The notes beneath the pieces are model-generated. The model saw only the letters and a program-made list of their open reading frames with translations, did not search any database and was not told the DNA's origin. Positions 1-7,760 of a stretch of 64,000 bases of DNA are shown piece by piece; positions within the stretch are counted from its first letter, which is position 1; each line of letters begins with the position of its first letter. Source of the DNA: Mesorhizobium sp. B4-1-4 (lineage in GTDB: Bacteria; Pseudomonadota; Alphaproteobacteria; Rhizobiales; Rhizobiaceae); the NCBI RefSeq assembly GCF_006439395.2, contig NZ_CP083950.1:930001-994000 (forward strand), in the 5' to 3' direction. The position numbers and the translations under genes were made by a program.

Positions 1-834
1 CAGCTTGGGTTCGGCAAACGGATCGCTGGCGCTCAACAGGCGATATTCCGAGGTCTCGTGATCGTTGATACCGATCATGATCCATTGGTTGTTACGGGTG
101 CCGTCGACATTCATAAAGAAGCCGGGATCGCTTTCCTCATAGATCAGGCGGTCGTTTTCAGGGGCCTGCCCCAATGCATGGAACAGCACCTTCGACGGCC
201 GGTGGTTGGAGTCGAGACGCGTGTAGAAGAAACCGTCATTGCCCGCGTCCCACACACCCGAACCGCCGGTGGCGGCAATCTGGTCCGCCAGGTCCTTGCC
301 ATCGGCAAGATCGCGCACGCGCAGTGTGTAGAATTCAGAGCCCTTGTCGTCGAACGCCCACAAGAGCTTGCGGTGATCGGCCGAATGGTCGACGCCGCCA
401 AGCCGGAAATAGGCCTTGCCCTCGGCTTCTGCGTCACCGTCAAGCAGGATCTGTTCTGCGCCGCCGTCGCGCGGCATGCGGAAATAGCGCGGCTGCTCGC
501 CGCCGAGCTTGAAGGAAGAACCATAGGCATAAGGTCCGTCCTTCATCGGCACGGAGGAATCGTCTTCCTTGATGCGGCCTTTCATCTCCTTGAAAAGCTG
601 CTTTTGCAGGTCGACCGTGTCTGCCATCAGCTTCGACTGGTAGGCGTTCTCGGCTTCGAGTTCGACACGGATCGCGCCATCGAGCAAGGAAGGATCCCTG
701 AACATCTCCTGCCAGTTGTCGGCCCTCAGCCAGGCATATTCATCGGTTCGCGTGATGCCGTGATGCGTGTCGAAAACCGGCCTTTTCTCGGGTGTTGGCG
801 GGGTGACGATCGGAAATCGGGGGAGCTTGGTCAT
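1..834 (-). CDS. ptrB: Oligopeptidase B (S9 family), N-terminal part, cut by window edge
   Basis: The first 278 residues of a prolyl-oligopeptidase-family serine protease are visible; the catalytic C-terminal domain lies beyond the left edge. Translation starts MTKLPRFPIVTPPTPEKRP and continues through the typical entry motif RTDEYAWLR and then WQEMFRDP, followed by blade-like segments of the seven-bladed propeller (KEDDSSVPMKDGPYAYG, HRKLLWAFDDKGSEFYTLRV, GVWDAGNDGFFYTRLD). This order matches oligopeptidase B, a cytosolic enzyme that cleaves short peptides after basic residues. The start ATG at 834 overlaps the stop of the small upstream reading frame by four bases (ATGA), which suggests translational coupling. 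Oligopeptidase B rather than prolyl oligopeptidase is inferred from the N-terminal motifs only, because the active site is not in the window. Confidence 0.85.
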   Translation of the reverse strand, partial: MTKLPRFPIVTPPTPEKRPVFDTHHGITRTDEYAWLRADNWQEMFRDPSLLDGAIRVELEAENAYQSKLMADTVDLQKQLFKEMKGRIKEDDSSVPMKDGPYAYGSSFKLGGEQPRYFRMPRDGGAEQILLDGDAEAEGKAYFRLGGVDHSADHRKLLWAFDDKGSEFYTLRVRDLADGKDLADQIAATGGSGVWDAGNDGFFYTRLDSNHRPSKVLFHALGQAPENDRLIYEESDPGFFMNVDGTRNNQWIMIGINDHETSEYRLLSASDPFAEPKL

Positions 835-1040
835 TGCGTCTCGCTCTGGAAGTATTCTTGAAACCTGTTCGATATCGCCAACCAACCAGCATTGGGCAGC
901 AGGCGGTTCGTTATCGCTGGCGTGAGGTCTGGCACGATCCGGTCAGGAAAGGCAACTTCGTCACCGTCCGGCCCTATGGCAAGCGCCCCGTGTTGATCGA
1001 CCGGCATCGGTTGGCCCTGAGGCAGGCGGCGGACAGACAT
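831..1040 (-). CDS. Small hypothetical protein, 69 aa, coupled to ptrB
   Basis: I do not recognise this family. The frame begins MSVRRLPQGQPMPVDQHG and ends RFQEYFQSETQ. The chosen ATG at 1040 has GGAAG about ten bases upstream; a longer frame would reach a start at 1133 but has no better ribosome site. The stop overlaps the ptrB start in an ATGA arrangement, which is the main reason to take it as real. It has no signal peptide or membrane segment. The central part (GALAIGPDGDEVAFPDRIVP) reads like genuine acidic/hydrophobic protein. It could be a chance frame in GC-rich DNA. Confidence 0.4.
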   Translation of the reverse strand: MSVRRLPQGQPMPVDQHGALAIGPDGDEVAFPDRIVPDLTPAITNRLLPNAGWLAISNRFQEYFQSETQ

Positions 1041-1447
1041 CGTAAGTTTGCTTCCGCAAGAAAAATCGATGGCAACCTGCGGTTTCGTGAAAAGATATGA
1101 ACAACCAAGTTTGTCGGCGCGATAGCCAAGCAAACCGGAGCATTGAATGCCCGATCTGTGAGTTATCGCGAATGTAACGGTGCACTGACGCCACGTCAGC
1201 CCTTGCCGATCTGGCGGGCGAAATATCGAAAAATTACGCGATGCACGAAAGATTGAAGCTGATCCGGGAATAGTTGATCAACATCCCTGAATATAATGCA
1301 AAGAGCGAATTGACTTACTTGGTCCATGGTCGCATTGATATGCTCGCGACACGAATCGCAGAAGCTCTACCTGCACCAAATTCGCGCGATGCCCTACCTG
1401 TAAAAAAGGGCGTAGACCGACGTAACTCTTGTTGGGGCCTGAAGACC
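1041..1447. other. Intergenic region upstream of mucR
   Basis: About 400 bases without a convincing gene. It is less GC-rich than its flanks and probably carries the mucR promoter. A perfect 6-bp inverted repeat with a 3-base spacer (CTGACG-CCA-CGTCAG) lies at 1185-1199, and an exact TATAAT hexamer lies at 1292-1297, but no good -35 hexamer sits at normal spacing. An open frame continues upstream of the mucR ATG from about 1274, but it lacks MucR-family sequence and is more likely leader. MucR/Ros proteins are known to repress their own genes, so an operator is expected here. Confidence 0.4.
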
Positions 1448-1873
1448 ATGGATATTGTCGAAACACCTTCCAGAAACAATGATGCGCTGATCGAGCTGAC
1501 CGCCGATGTGGTGGCCGCCTATGTCAGCAACAATCCCGTGCCGGTCGGCGAACTGCCGAACCTTATATCGGATGTGCATGCCGCTCTCGGGCGTGTGGGT
1601 GGAACCGCCGAACAGCCTCCTGCCGACAAGCAGAAGCCGGCCGTAAACCCGAAGCGCTCGGTTCACGACGACTACATTGTCTGTCTTGAAGACGGTAAGA
1701 AGTTCAAGTCGCTGAAGCGTCACCTGATGACCCATTATGATCTGACGCCGGACCAGTACCGCGAAAAGTGGAACCTTGACCCGAGCTACCCGATGGTTGC
1801 CCCGAATTACGCGGCGGCCCGCTCGCAGCTCGCCAAGAAGATGGGCCTTGGCCGCAAGCGCAAGGCGCGGTAA
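1448..1873 (+). CDS. mucR: MucR/Ros-family zinc-finger transcriptional regulator
   Basis: A 141-residue protein, the usual length for MucR, with the conserved N-terminal oligomerisation segment ([28 protein letters not shown]) and the C-terminal prokaryotic zinc-finger domain followed by [19 protein letters not shown] and a basic tail (GLGRKRKAR). MucR binds AT-rich targets and in rhizobia and Brucella controls exopolysaccharide, motility, cell-cycle and virulence/symbiosis genes. The start ATG at 1448 is chosen because the family begins here. The finger reads C79-L-E-D82 ... H92-LMT-H96, so the second zinc cysteine is replaced by aspartate. This Cys-Asp-His-His type is known among Mesorhizobium loti Ros homologues. 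A strong terminator follows at once. Confidence 0.93.
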   Translation: MDIVETPSRNNDALIELTADVVAAYVSNNPVPVGELPNLISDVHAALGRVGGTAEQPPADKQKPAVNPKRSVHDDYIVCLEDGKKFKSLKRHLMTHYDLTPDQYREKWNLDPSYPMVAPNYAAARSQLAKKMGLGRKRKAR

Positions 1874-1896
1874 CCCGCTCCTCGCAGACTGACATC

Positions 1897-1919
1897 AACG
1901 GCGCCTTCGGGCGCCGTTT
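1897..1919 (+). terminator. Rho-independent terminator after mucR
   Basis: A perfect 9-bp stem (AACGGCGCC with GGCGCCGTT) closes on a TTCG tetraloop and is followed by TTTG. It sits 24 bases after the mucR stop and can also serve the convergent sufE gene. Confidence 0.8.
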
Positions 1920-1958
1920 GACTTTGCGGGACGGCCGCATGGTACAGGATCAAGCTTG

Positions 1959-2387
1959 TCAGGCTGTCCGTTCGAGTGCCATCTCGGCATCGCGCTTGAT
2001 GCGCTTGACCATAGAGCGAAGACCATTGGCGCGCTGGGGCGACAGGTGCTCGTCCAGCCCAAGCGCCTTCAGCGTCGCTTCCGCATCGGTTTTCTGGATT
2101 TCGCTGGCGGACCTTCCGGAAAACAGCGCCAGCATGATCGCGACCAGCCCGCGCACGATATGGGCGTCCGAATCGCCCGTGAAGGTGATGACTGGATCAC
2201 TGCCCGGTCCCCGCTCGGTGGTCAGCCAGACCTGACTGACGCAACCTGGCACCTTGTTGGCGGCATTGCGCTCCTCGTCGGGAAATGGAGGCAGCGCTTC
2301 GCCGAGCTCGATCACGTAACGATAGCGGTCCTCCCACTCGTCAAGGAAGGAAAAGTCGTCTCGGATCGTCTGGATCGTGGTCGTCAT
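1959..2387 (-). CDS. sufE: SufE-family cysteine desulfuration protein
   Basis: A 142-residue SufE-fold protein. SufE accepts persulfide sulfur from the cysteine desulfurase SufS and passes it to the SUF scaffold for Fe-S cluster assembly in the cytosol. The acceptor cysteine is in the family motif VPGCVSQVWL (about residue 50), preceded by the conserved NAANKVPGC context and by the helical start IRDDFSFLDEWEDRYRYVIELG. The C-terminal half (LFSGRSASEI) is also typical. An ATG at 2387 is preferred over the adjacent in-frame GTG at 2390. It stands alone, convergent with mucR; no other suf genes are in the window. Confidence 0.92.
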   Translation of the reverse strand: MTTTIQTIRDDFSFLDEWEDRYRYVIELGEALPPFPDEERNAANKVPGCVSQVWLTTERGPGSDPVITFTGDSDAHIVRGLVAIMLALFSGRSASEIQKTDAEATLKALGLDEHLSPQRANGLRSMVKRIKRDAEMALERTA

Positions 2388-2487
2388 CACCCGGATATAG
2401 TCACGCGGCGGCGTCGCGTCACGGAAAAAACAGGGACACCGCGGGCGTCGAGAGGGCAGACGGTCCGCGATGCGCCGTCGAGGCGGC

Positions 2488-2838
2488 TTAATTCCTTACT
2501 GGCAGGTTGACGGTCTCCGGCAGGACGATTTCGTCCGCCACGCTGCCGGTCGTCGTCGAGGTATCGGGACCGGCGGGCTTGTCGTCCAGCATGGCGGCGG
2601 CGATCTTGGCGGTCTCCTTGGCGCGTGCCGTGATGGTGTGCATGGCCGACTTGCCGGTTTCGCAGACATCGGGCTTGCGCTCGCAGATGCCGGCGATGTC
2701 GCCCACCGCGTCACGTGCCGCAAACAAGGCCTGGATCGGCCCGACGCTTTCCTGCCCCGGCTCGTCGGAACCGACGCTCAGCGGCAGCGCCAGCAGCACC
2801 AATGAAAACCAGAAAGCCATTCTTATCAGAAAGAACAT
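2488..2838 (-). CDS. DUF5330 family protein, exported or membrane-anchored
   Basis: A 116-residue protein with an N-terminal hydrophobic segment (FWFSLVLLALPLSVGS, residues 9-24) that is either a signal peptide or a signal anchor. The mature part contains a conserved cysteine pair (ICERKPDVCETGKSA) and an alanine-rich helix (TITARAKETAKIAAAML), then a low-complexity acidic/threonine tail. This matches the DUF5330 family of Rhizobiales proteins, whose function is unknown. The pair of cysteines six residues apart would fit an oxidised periplasmic loop. It lies 100 bases downstream of sufE's start on the same strand, but without sign of coupling. Confidence 0.75.
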   Translation of the reverse strand: MFFLIRMAFWFSLVLLALPLSVGSDEPGQESVGPIQALFAARDAVGDIAGICERKPDVCETGKSAMHTITARAKETAKIAAAMLDDKPAGPDTSTTTGSVADEIVLPETVNLPVRN

Positions 2839-3311
2839 GCCTTGCCTCTTGTCGTGACCGGATCATGCGTCACATGGCATGACCTCTTTTATGGGCAGGA
2901 TCTTGGCATACGGCCACAAAGGACGGCTTGCAGGTTAGACGAAAATTTTCCTCAAATTTTAGGCAAATTCGAAACGAAGCGTTTTGCCGTGGATTTGTTT
3001 CACATCGGGTCGATTTTCGTTACCCTCTGATAACCATTTATCGGATTGTTTCCATTGTGGTTTTGTTGAATTCAGGCGGTTCTCTTCCCGCCAATGGTCC
3101 GCTGCCGCCAGGCGTTCCCGGATAACTCTCCATTTACTATGGCGGCATTTGCCCGGGTTTTCGACCGTCGCCATCCCGATATTTGCCGCGGGCCAGGCTT
3201 TGGTCGCCCCTGCCTTATCCATTCCTTAAACGCTGGATGCGAGTTTCAGAGCCAACCAAGATAATCTGCAAAAGCAGAGCTGTTCACGACGAGTGCGAGT
3301 GCGTTGAGTTG
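2839..3311. other. AT-richer intergenic region between DUF5330 gene and divJ-type kinase
   Basis: About 470 bases. The stretch 2935-3070 is clearly poorer in G+C than the flanking genes and includes AAATTTT-type tracts (around 2943-2960) and TTTATCGGATTG. This is the sort of composition bound by MucR and H-NS-like proteins. Divergent promoters must lie here, but I could not pick out convincing -35/-10 pairs. Short open frames in it are not protein-like. Confidence 0.4.
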
Positions 3312-5120
3312 ATGCCGATCAAGGCCAGATACGCTGAATTGCCCGGCGCGATTGCCGCCGGTTGCGAACGTATGGTCCATCCCTCCCTTCTCGAACAAAG
3401 CGACCGCGAGCGCCAGCGCCGGTTCATTGGCGTCATGCTGGCCGCGCCGTTCTTCGCCGCCGGTGCCGCGGTCACGCTGGTTACATCAAGCATGGGCGCC
3501 GCCGTGACCATCGCCGCCATCTTCGCGGCCTTCGGTCTGTGCTGGTTCGTCGCCTTGCTGGTGGCGGCGACCGGAAGGATGGTCGCGGCAGCACGGATCG
3601 CGCTGGTGATGGCGTCTGTTGCACTTGGCGGTCTCATCGCCGCCGCCGGCGGTTTGAGCTCACCTGTCGCCATGCTTGCCGTGGCGCTGCCATTCGAGGC
3701 CTGGTGGATCGGCGCCACGCGGCGTGCGGCACTTTTTGGGGCTGTGGCGGCCATCGCAGCCATTGCCCTTCAGCCTCTGGCCGCGGCCTTCTTGCCATTC
3801 GCGGGCGCGCAGATCGCCGCCTGGCATTGGCTGGTCCCGCTGGCCTGGGCGCTGACGCTTGTCCCGCGCATGTCGGCTTTTCCTGATAGCGTCGGTGCGG
3901 CCGATGCGGTGGATAGCGGCGATCGGCTGGAAGACATTATCGATGCGGTGGTCCTGCGCGTCGCCCGCCACGGCGAGGTCCTGGATGCGTCCGCCAAGGC
4001 GCGCACCCTTTTGAAACTGCCGCCTGAACTGCTTTCGGGAACCGGCTTCTTCGACCGCGTCCATCTGTCGGATCGGGTCTCCTATCTCAGCGCCCTAGCC
4101 GACATGCGTGATGGCGCCCTGTCGCGCCGCGTCGAACTGCGCGTCAGGCTGCCCCAGAACGGCAACGGCCAAAATGACAACCGCCTGACGGCCGACAACT
4201 ATCGGCCGTTCTTGCTCGAGCTGGTGCGCGGCGAGGAACAGAGCGACGTCTTCACGCTTGTCCTGCGCGAGAACGACGAGACCGCCCGGCTGCGCGAAGA
4301 CCTCGCGCAAGCCAATGAGGCCGCCGCCGCCGCCGAGGTGGCCAAGGGGCGGTTCCTGGCGGTGGTCAGCCACGAACTGCGCACGCCGCTGAATGCCATC
4401 ATCGGCTTCTCCGACATGCTGCTGCATGAGATGTTCGGCGCCTTCAAGGATCCGCGCCAGAAGGAATATGTCGGACTTGTGCGGGATTCGGGCCAGCATC
4501 TGCTGGCCGTCGTGACCTCCATTCTCGACGTATCGAGGATCGAATCGGGGGCCTACGCGACGGAGCCGGAGCCCTTCCGGTTCATGGAGGCCGTCGAAAT
4601 GTGCCAGTCCATGATGCGGCTGCAGGCGCAAGCCAAGAACATCCACCTGCAGACGCAGATCGCACCCGACGCGGGCGACATCAATGCCGATCGCCGCGCC
4701 GTGCAGCAGATCCTTATCAACCTCGTCTCCAATGCGATCAAGTTCACGCCCGATAGCGGCGATGTCGTCGTCGGCGCCAAGCGGATCGGCTCGCGTCTGC
4801 ATTTCTGGGTCAGGGACACCGGCATCGGCATTGCGGAGGAGGATTTCGCCAATCTCGGCAAGCCCTTCATGCAGATCCAGAACGACTATACGCGCCGGTT
4901 CGAGGGGACCGGCCTTGGCCTGTCGCTGGTGAAGGGGCTGGTGGCGCTGCACGAAGGCACGATGTCGATCGAAAGCATGCCGGGCGAGGGCACCACGGTG
5001 ACCATCAGCCTGCCGGTCAATGGGCCGAAGGGGCGCCCGGTGAACCAGGCAGGGGTGCTGACGATGCCGGTGACGAGGGCGAAAGGGGACGGAAATGGCT
5101 CGCTCCGCAAAACAGGCTAA
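3312..5120 (+). CDS. divJ: Membrane sensor histidine kinase, DivJ type
   Basis: A 602-residue kinase. Residues about 38-186 form six hydrophobic helices with almost no periplasmic loops, then a PAS-like linker (about 200-330), a HisKA dimerisation helix with the phospho-acceptor His354 in VVSHELRTPLNAIIGFSDML, and a HATPase_c domain with N box (NLVSNAIKF), G1 (DTGIGIA) and G2 (GTGLGLS). The H-box sequence is the version that talks to the single-domain regulator DivK, and the six-helix N-terminus matches DivJ, which phosphorylates DivK and so lowers CtrA activity. The ATG at 3312 gives a sensible N-terminus; earlier in-frame starts add cysteine-rich leader unlike the family. Its 3' end overlaps the peptidoglycan-binding gene by 26 bases. 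DivJ versus another PleC/DivJ-family kinase is an inference from topology. Confidence 0.75.
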   Translation: MPIKARYAELPGAIAAGCERMVHPSLLEQSDRERQRRFIGVMLAAPFFAAGAAVTLVTSSMGAAVTIAAIFAAFGLCWFVALLVAATGRMVAAARIALVMASVALGGLIAAAGGLSSPVAMLAVALPFEAWWIGATRRAALFGAVAAIAAIALQPLAAAFLPFAGAQIAAWHWLVPLAWALTLVPRMSAFPDSVGAADAVDSGDRLEDIIDAVVLRVARHGEVLDASAKARTLLKLPPELLSGTGFFDRVHLSDRVSYLSALADMRDGALSRRVELRVRLPQNGNGQNDNRLTADNYRPFLLELVRGEEQSDVFTLVLRENDETARLREDLAQANEAAAAAEVAKGRFLAVVSHELRTPLNAIIGFSDMLLHEMFGAFKDPRQKEYVGLVRDSGQHLLAVVTSILDVSRIESGAYATEPEPFRFMEAVEMCQSMMRLQAQAKNIHLQTQIAPDAGDINADRRAVQQILINLVSNAIKFTPDSGDVVVGAKRIGSRLHFWVRDTGIGIAEEDFANLGKPFMQIQNDYTRRFEGTGLGLSLVKGLVALHEGTMSIESMPGEGTTVTISLPVNGPKGRPVNQAGVLTMPVTRAKGDGNGSLRKTG

Positions 5121-5874
5121 AGCGGTCAAACGCCGCAGCAACGCCTTTCAGGACGGCGCCATTGCCATTGGCGGGATGATTTCGCGCAATCCTGTCCTGG
5201 TGGGCGGATCGACGGCATTCCTGGTGACGCTGTTTTATGTCTCGGCGAACGCGCTGTGGTATCAGCCCTTCCCGCATGCCGGGGCATTCTTCGCCACCCG
5301 CAACTTCCAGGGTTTTCCGCATACCGCCGACGAGCCGGAGACCACGATCAATATCGTTCGGCCAAATTCGGCGCCCGCACCGATGAAGGGCGATCCGGTG
5401 GTCGAGCAGGTGCAAGGCATATTGAAGGACCTCGACTTCTATCCCGGCACGGTCGACGGGATTTCCGGCCCCAACACGCGCAAGGCCATACAGGCCTATC
5501 AGCAGAAGGTCGGTCTCAACGCTTCCGGCGAGATCGACGCGTTGCTGCTGGATCAACTGGGCGCAACGCCGAAGACCGCTTCCGTGCCCAAACCGCAGCC
5601 GCGTCCCGACATGCCACCGGCCGCCGTTCCGGTATCCTTGCAGACGGGCGGCGAACAGACCAACGCCGCATTGCAGGGGCCTGATCCCCGCATCGTCAAG
5701 ATCCAGGCGGGTCTGAAAGCCTTCGGCAATGACGACATGCAACTCGACGGCAAGGTCGGCGCCCGCACCAAGGCGGCGATCAAGGAGTTCCAGTCGCTGT
5801 TCGGGCTGCCGCAGACCGGCGAGCCCGACGAGATCGTCTACGTCAAGATGCGCGAGATCGGCCTCACCAATTGA
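5095..5874 (+). CDS. Membrane-anchored peptidoglycan-binding protein with two PG_binding_1 domains
   Basis: A 259-residue protein: basic cytoplasmic N-terminus, one transmembrane helix at about residues 33-52 (VLVGGSTAFLVTLFYVSANA), then two copies of the peptidoglycan-binding 1 fold. The first is around VQGILKDLDFYPGTVDGISG / TRKAIQAYQQKVGL, the second around IQAGLKAFGNDDMQLDGKVG / TKAAIKEFQSLFGLPQTG. The domains should lie in the periplasm. The gene starts inside the last codons of the DivJ-type kinase, so the two are probably co-translated, and a shared role linking envelope state to cell-cycle signalling is possible but unproven. No catalytic domain is present. Confidence 0.88.
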   Translation: MARSAKQAKAVKRRSNAFQDGAIAIGGMISRNPVLVGGSTAFLVTLFYVSANALWYQPFPHAGAFFATRNFQGFPHTADEPETTINIVRPNSAPAPMKGDPVVEQVQGILKDLDFYPGTVDGISGPNTRKAIQAYQQKVGLNASGEIDALLLDQLGATPKTASVPKPQPRPDMPPAAVPVSLQTGGEQTNAALQGPDPRIVKIQAGLKAFGNDDMQLDGKVGARTKAAIKEFQSLFGLPQTGEPDEIVYVKMREIGLTN

Positions 5875-5932
5875 GCTCCGACCGACAAGGCCCGAAACGA
5901 CCGCTCGCCCAGCGAGGGAAATATAGATAGAT

Positions 5933-5956
5933 AACTCCGCCACGCTTTGCGGAGTT
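5933..5956 (+). promoter_or_regulatory. Hairpin enclosing the ribosome-binding site of the DUF1491 gene
   Basis: An 8-bp perfect inverted repeat, AACTCCGC (5933-5940) and GCGGAGTT (5949-5956), with an 8-base loop. The right arm contains GCGGAG, the only Shine-Dalgarno-like sequence before the ATG at 5960. In the folded RNA the site would be paired. There is no long T-run after it, so it is not a good terminator for the upstream gene. Confidence 0.5.
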
Positions 5957-5959
5957 CTC

Positions 5960-6307
5960 ATGCGCGTCACATCGGATCTGTGGGTCTCGGCCCTGTTGCG
6001 CCGGGTTTTCGGCGCCGGCGGATTTGCGGCCGTGGTCAATCGCGGCGCGACCGAGGCCGGCGCTGTTTTCGTGCTGGCGCGGGGCCGGCTGGGTGAAATG
6101 GCCCTCTACGGGCCGGCGCCACAGACAAGTTACGATTCGGCCAAGCCGGACGACCGCTTCTTCAGCCTCCTTGCCGCGGGTGATGATCCAGCCGTGCTCG
6201 ATACCCGTCTTGAAAGGGAAAAGAAATTCGATCCCGACATCTGGGTGGTCGAGATCGAGGCCGGCACTGTTCCCGTCGAGGAGCTTATTTCCGTGAAGAC
6301 GCCCTGA
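5960..6307 (+). CDS. DUF1491 family protein
   Basis: A 115-residue cytosolic protein with the family's start (MRVTSDLWVSALLRRVFGAGGFA) and a C-terminal region ending DPDIWVVEIEAG. DUF1491 is conserved in alphaproteobacteria and has no established function. The length is normal for the family. It follows the peptidoglycan-binding gene on the same strand after 85 bases, and its 3' end overlaps the end of the convergent DUF2336 gene by 23 bases. Its ribosome site lies in a hairpin (see 5933-5956). Confidence 0.85.
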   Translation: MRVTSDLWVSALLRRVFGAGGFAAVVNRGATEAGAVFVLARGRLGEMALYGPAPQTSYDSAKPDDRFFSLLAAGDDPAVLDTRLEREKKFDPDIWVVEIEAGTVPVEELISVKTP

Positions 6308-7352
6308 GGCCGGGAGCCTCGGCTTTGTCGCTGTTCGAGGCCTTGCGGCGGTCGCTGTTTGCCGGCGCGCCTTCGCGCACCATCTTGGACACCGCTTCGG
6401 CTTTCCATGCCCGCACCCTGTCCAGAGCCACGTCACGATGCAGCAGACGGTAGCGGTCGAGATAGGTGCGGATGGCCTGCGGATGCGGGAACAGGCTGGG
6501 ATAGACGGCGACCGTGATCAGAAATGCCCGGTCTTCGCTCAGATCGAGCGAGCGCAGCGCCTCAAGCAGCGGGGCATAGTTCTGGTTGGCAGTCAGCGAT
6601 CGCGCGGTCGAGAAATCCATATCGAGGGCATCGGCGAGCGCCGTCTGGAAGAACGCGGCGTTTCCCGTCAGCGCGGTTTCGCGCAGCTTGACATAGGTAT
6701 CCGAGCCGGGAAACGCATCGACCTTCGCCGCCAATGCTTCGTCGCCGGTGCGCATCATGGAGCGCAGCCTGCGCCGCGCATTCTCTGCGGCAATGCCGGG
6801 GGACTGTTTCGCGTGGTGTTCGGCCGCTTCCGCATTCACGGCTGCGACGGTTGGCGGCGTAGGGATATGCGCCTCCGGATCCCGCACCCGCACCAATGTC
6901 GGCCTTTCGAGCGCCCTGATCAGATCGGCGATGGTCGGGTTTAGGTCCCTGCGGCGCGCGATGGCCCGGGCGTGCGGCAGCCCATGCCGGCCGATCAGCG
7001 CGATCAGGTCGATATCGCTGACGGCACGCGAGCGGATGAGCAACGGCGCGGCGATGTCGACCGGCTCCTGGCACAGGCGACGCACCAGCGCGACCGGCGC
7101 ATATTCGCATTCGGAGAGGGCGGCTGCCACATAGCGTCGCGATTCGACCGACACCTCGTCGAACAAAGGCAGCGTCAAATCCTCGAGCTGGCCGATCTCG
7201 CGGCGCGACGGACGGGTAAGCGAGCAGAACGCCGACACCGCGGCGCGGAACAGCCTCTCGGCCTTTCCCGATTCCGTTCGTATCGCGATTTGCCTGAAGT
7301 CCGAAGATGACACGAAGGATACGCCTGATAACAGATACACAGTCTTGATCAT
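6285..7352 (-). CDS. DUF2336 domain-containing protein
   Basis: A 355-residue, almost entirely helical protein of the DUF2336 family, which is common in alphaproteobacteria and structurally resembles HEAT-type repeats. Recognisable family features are the regularly spaced helices with LTLPLFDEVSVESRRYVAAALSE shortened to the core SVESRRYVAAALSE, the stretch PLLIRSRAVSDIDLIALIGR, and RGLP-like HGLPHARAIARR. No signal peptide or membrane segment. The function is not known. The ATG at 7352 is preferred to an in-frame TTG at 7415. The promoter region upstream contains a regularly spaced set of TTAG/TTAA half-sites (7424-7454). Confidence 0.8.
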   Translation of the reverse strand: MIKTVYLLSGVSFVSSSDFRQIAIRTESGKAERLFRAAVSAFCSLTRPSRREIGQLEDLTLPLFDEVSVESRRYVAAALSECEYAPVALVRRLCQEPVDIAAPLLIRSRAVSDIDLIALIGRHGLPHARAIARRRDLNPTIADLIRALERPTLVRVRDPEAHIPTPPTVAAVNAEAAEHHAKQSPGIAAENARRRLRSMMRTGDEALAAKVDAFPGSDTYVKLRETALTGNAAFFQTALADALDMDFSTARSLTANQNYAPLLEALRSLDLSEDRAFLITVAVYPSLFPHPQAIRTYLDRYRLLHRDVALDRVRAWKAEAVSKMVREGAPANSDRRKASNSDKAEAPGLRASSRK

Positions 7353-7423
7353 GCTCAACCGGGAACGCGTCGGTTTAGCGATTGCCTCGGTCAGAACTTT
7401 CTGGCCTGGGAACAAAGATCAAG

Positions 7424-7454
7424 TTAGCGGCGATCCGTTAGCGCTCCGTTAACC
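7424..7454. promoter_or_regulatory. Candidate CtrA-type half-site array
   Basis: Three half-sites are arranged TTAG (7424-7427), ten bases, TTAG (7438-7441), seven bases, TTAACC (7449-7454). The last pair has the seven-base spacing of the CtrA consensus TTAA-N7-TTAA with one mismatch. It lies between the DUF2336 gene on the minus strand and the 61-residue gene on the plus strand, in the right place to control either. The call is by motif resemblance only. Confidence 0.35.
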
Positions 7455-7525
7455 CTCTGCCGGCCTTAATGATATTTGGAGGCGTTGCGTTGTGCTCCGG
7501 GGAAACCGAGAGGAATGCGCGAATC

Positions 7526-7711
7526 ATGGGCATGGTAGTGTCTTTCGTGCCGCGTGCGGCACCAACCAATCGAGCCAAGCAAACCACCGAAATACCGGCG
7601 GCGGTGATCATCTTTCCCGGCATCCGTTATGAACGGTCCAATGCCGGGGAAGCGCGGCCAGCCGGGCCCGACAAGTCGGGGACGCCAAGGACGCCGGTGC
7701 CGCATCACTGA
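7526..7711 (+). CDS. Small conserved-looking protein, 61 aa
   Basis: The frame runs MGMVVSFVPRAAPTNRAK ... AAVIIFPGIRYERS ... TPVPHH. The segment VIIFPGIRYER resembles a motif I associate with small rhizobial proteins of unknown function, and the N-terminus MGxVVSFVP fits the same type. The ATG at 7526 has AGAGGA about eleven bases upstream; an in-frame earlier start at 7469 lacks a better site. The sequence is basic with no signal peptide. Function unknown; it may be missed by automatic annotation because of its size. Confidence 0.5.
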   Translation: MGMVVSFVPRAAPTNRAKQTTEIPAAVIIFPGIRYERSNAGEARPAGPDKSGTPRTPVPHH

Positions 7712-7760
7712 GCTTTGCGAAAGCCTCGGCCTTGGCTGTCACGCTGGCCACGATCGTGGC

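Noticed and set aside
1274..1447. N-terminal extension of MucR by 58 residues
   Set aside because: Extension is unlike MucR proteins and covers the presumed promoter; family starts at the ATG at 1448.
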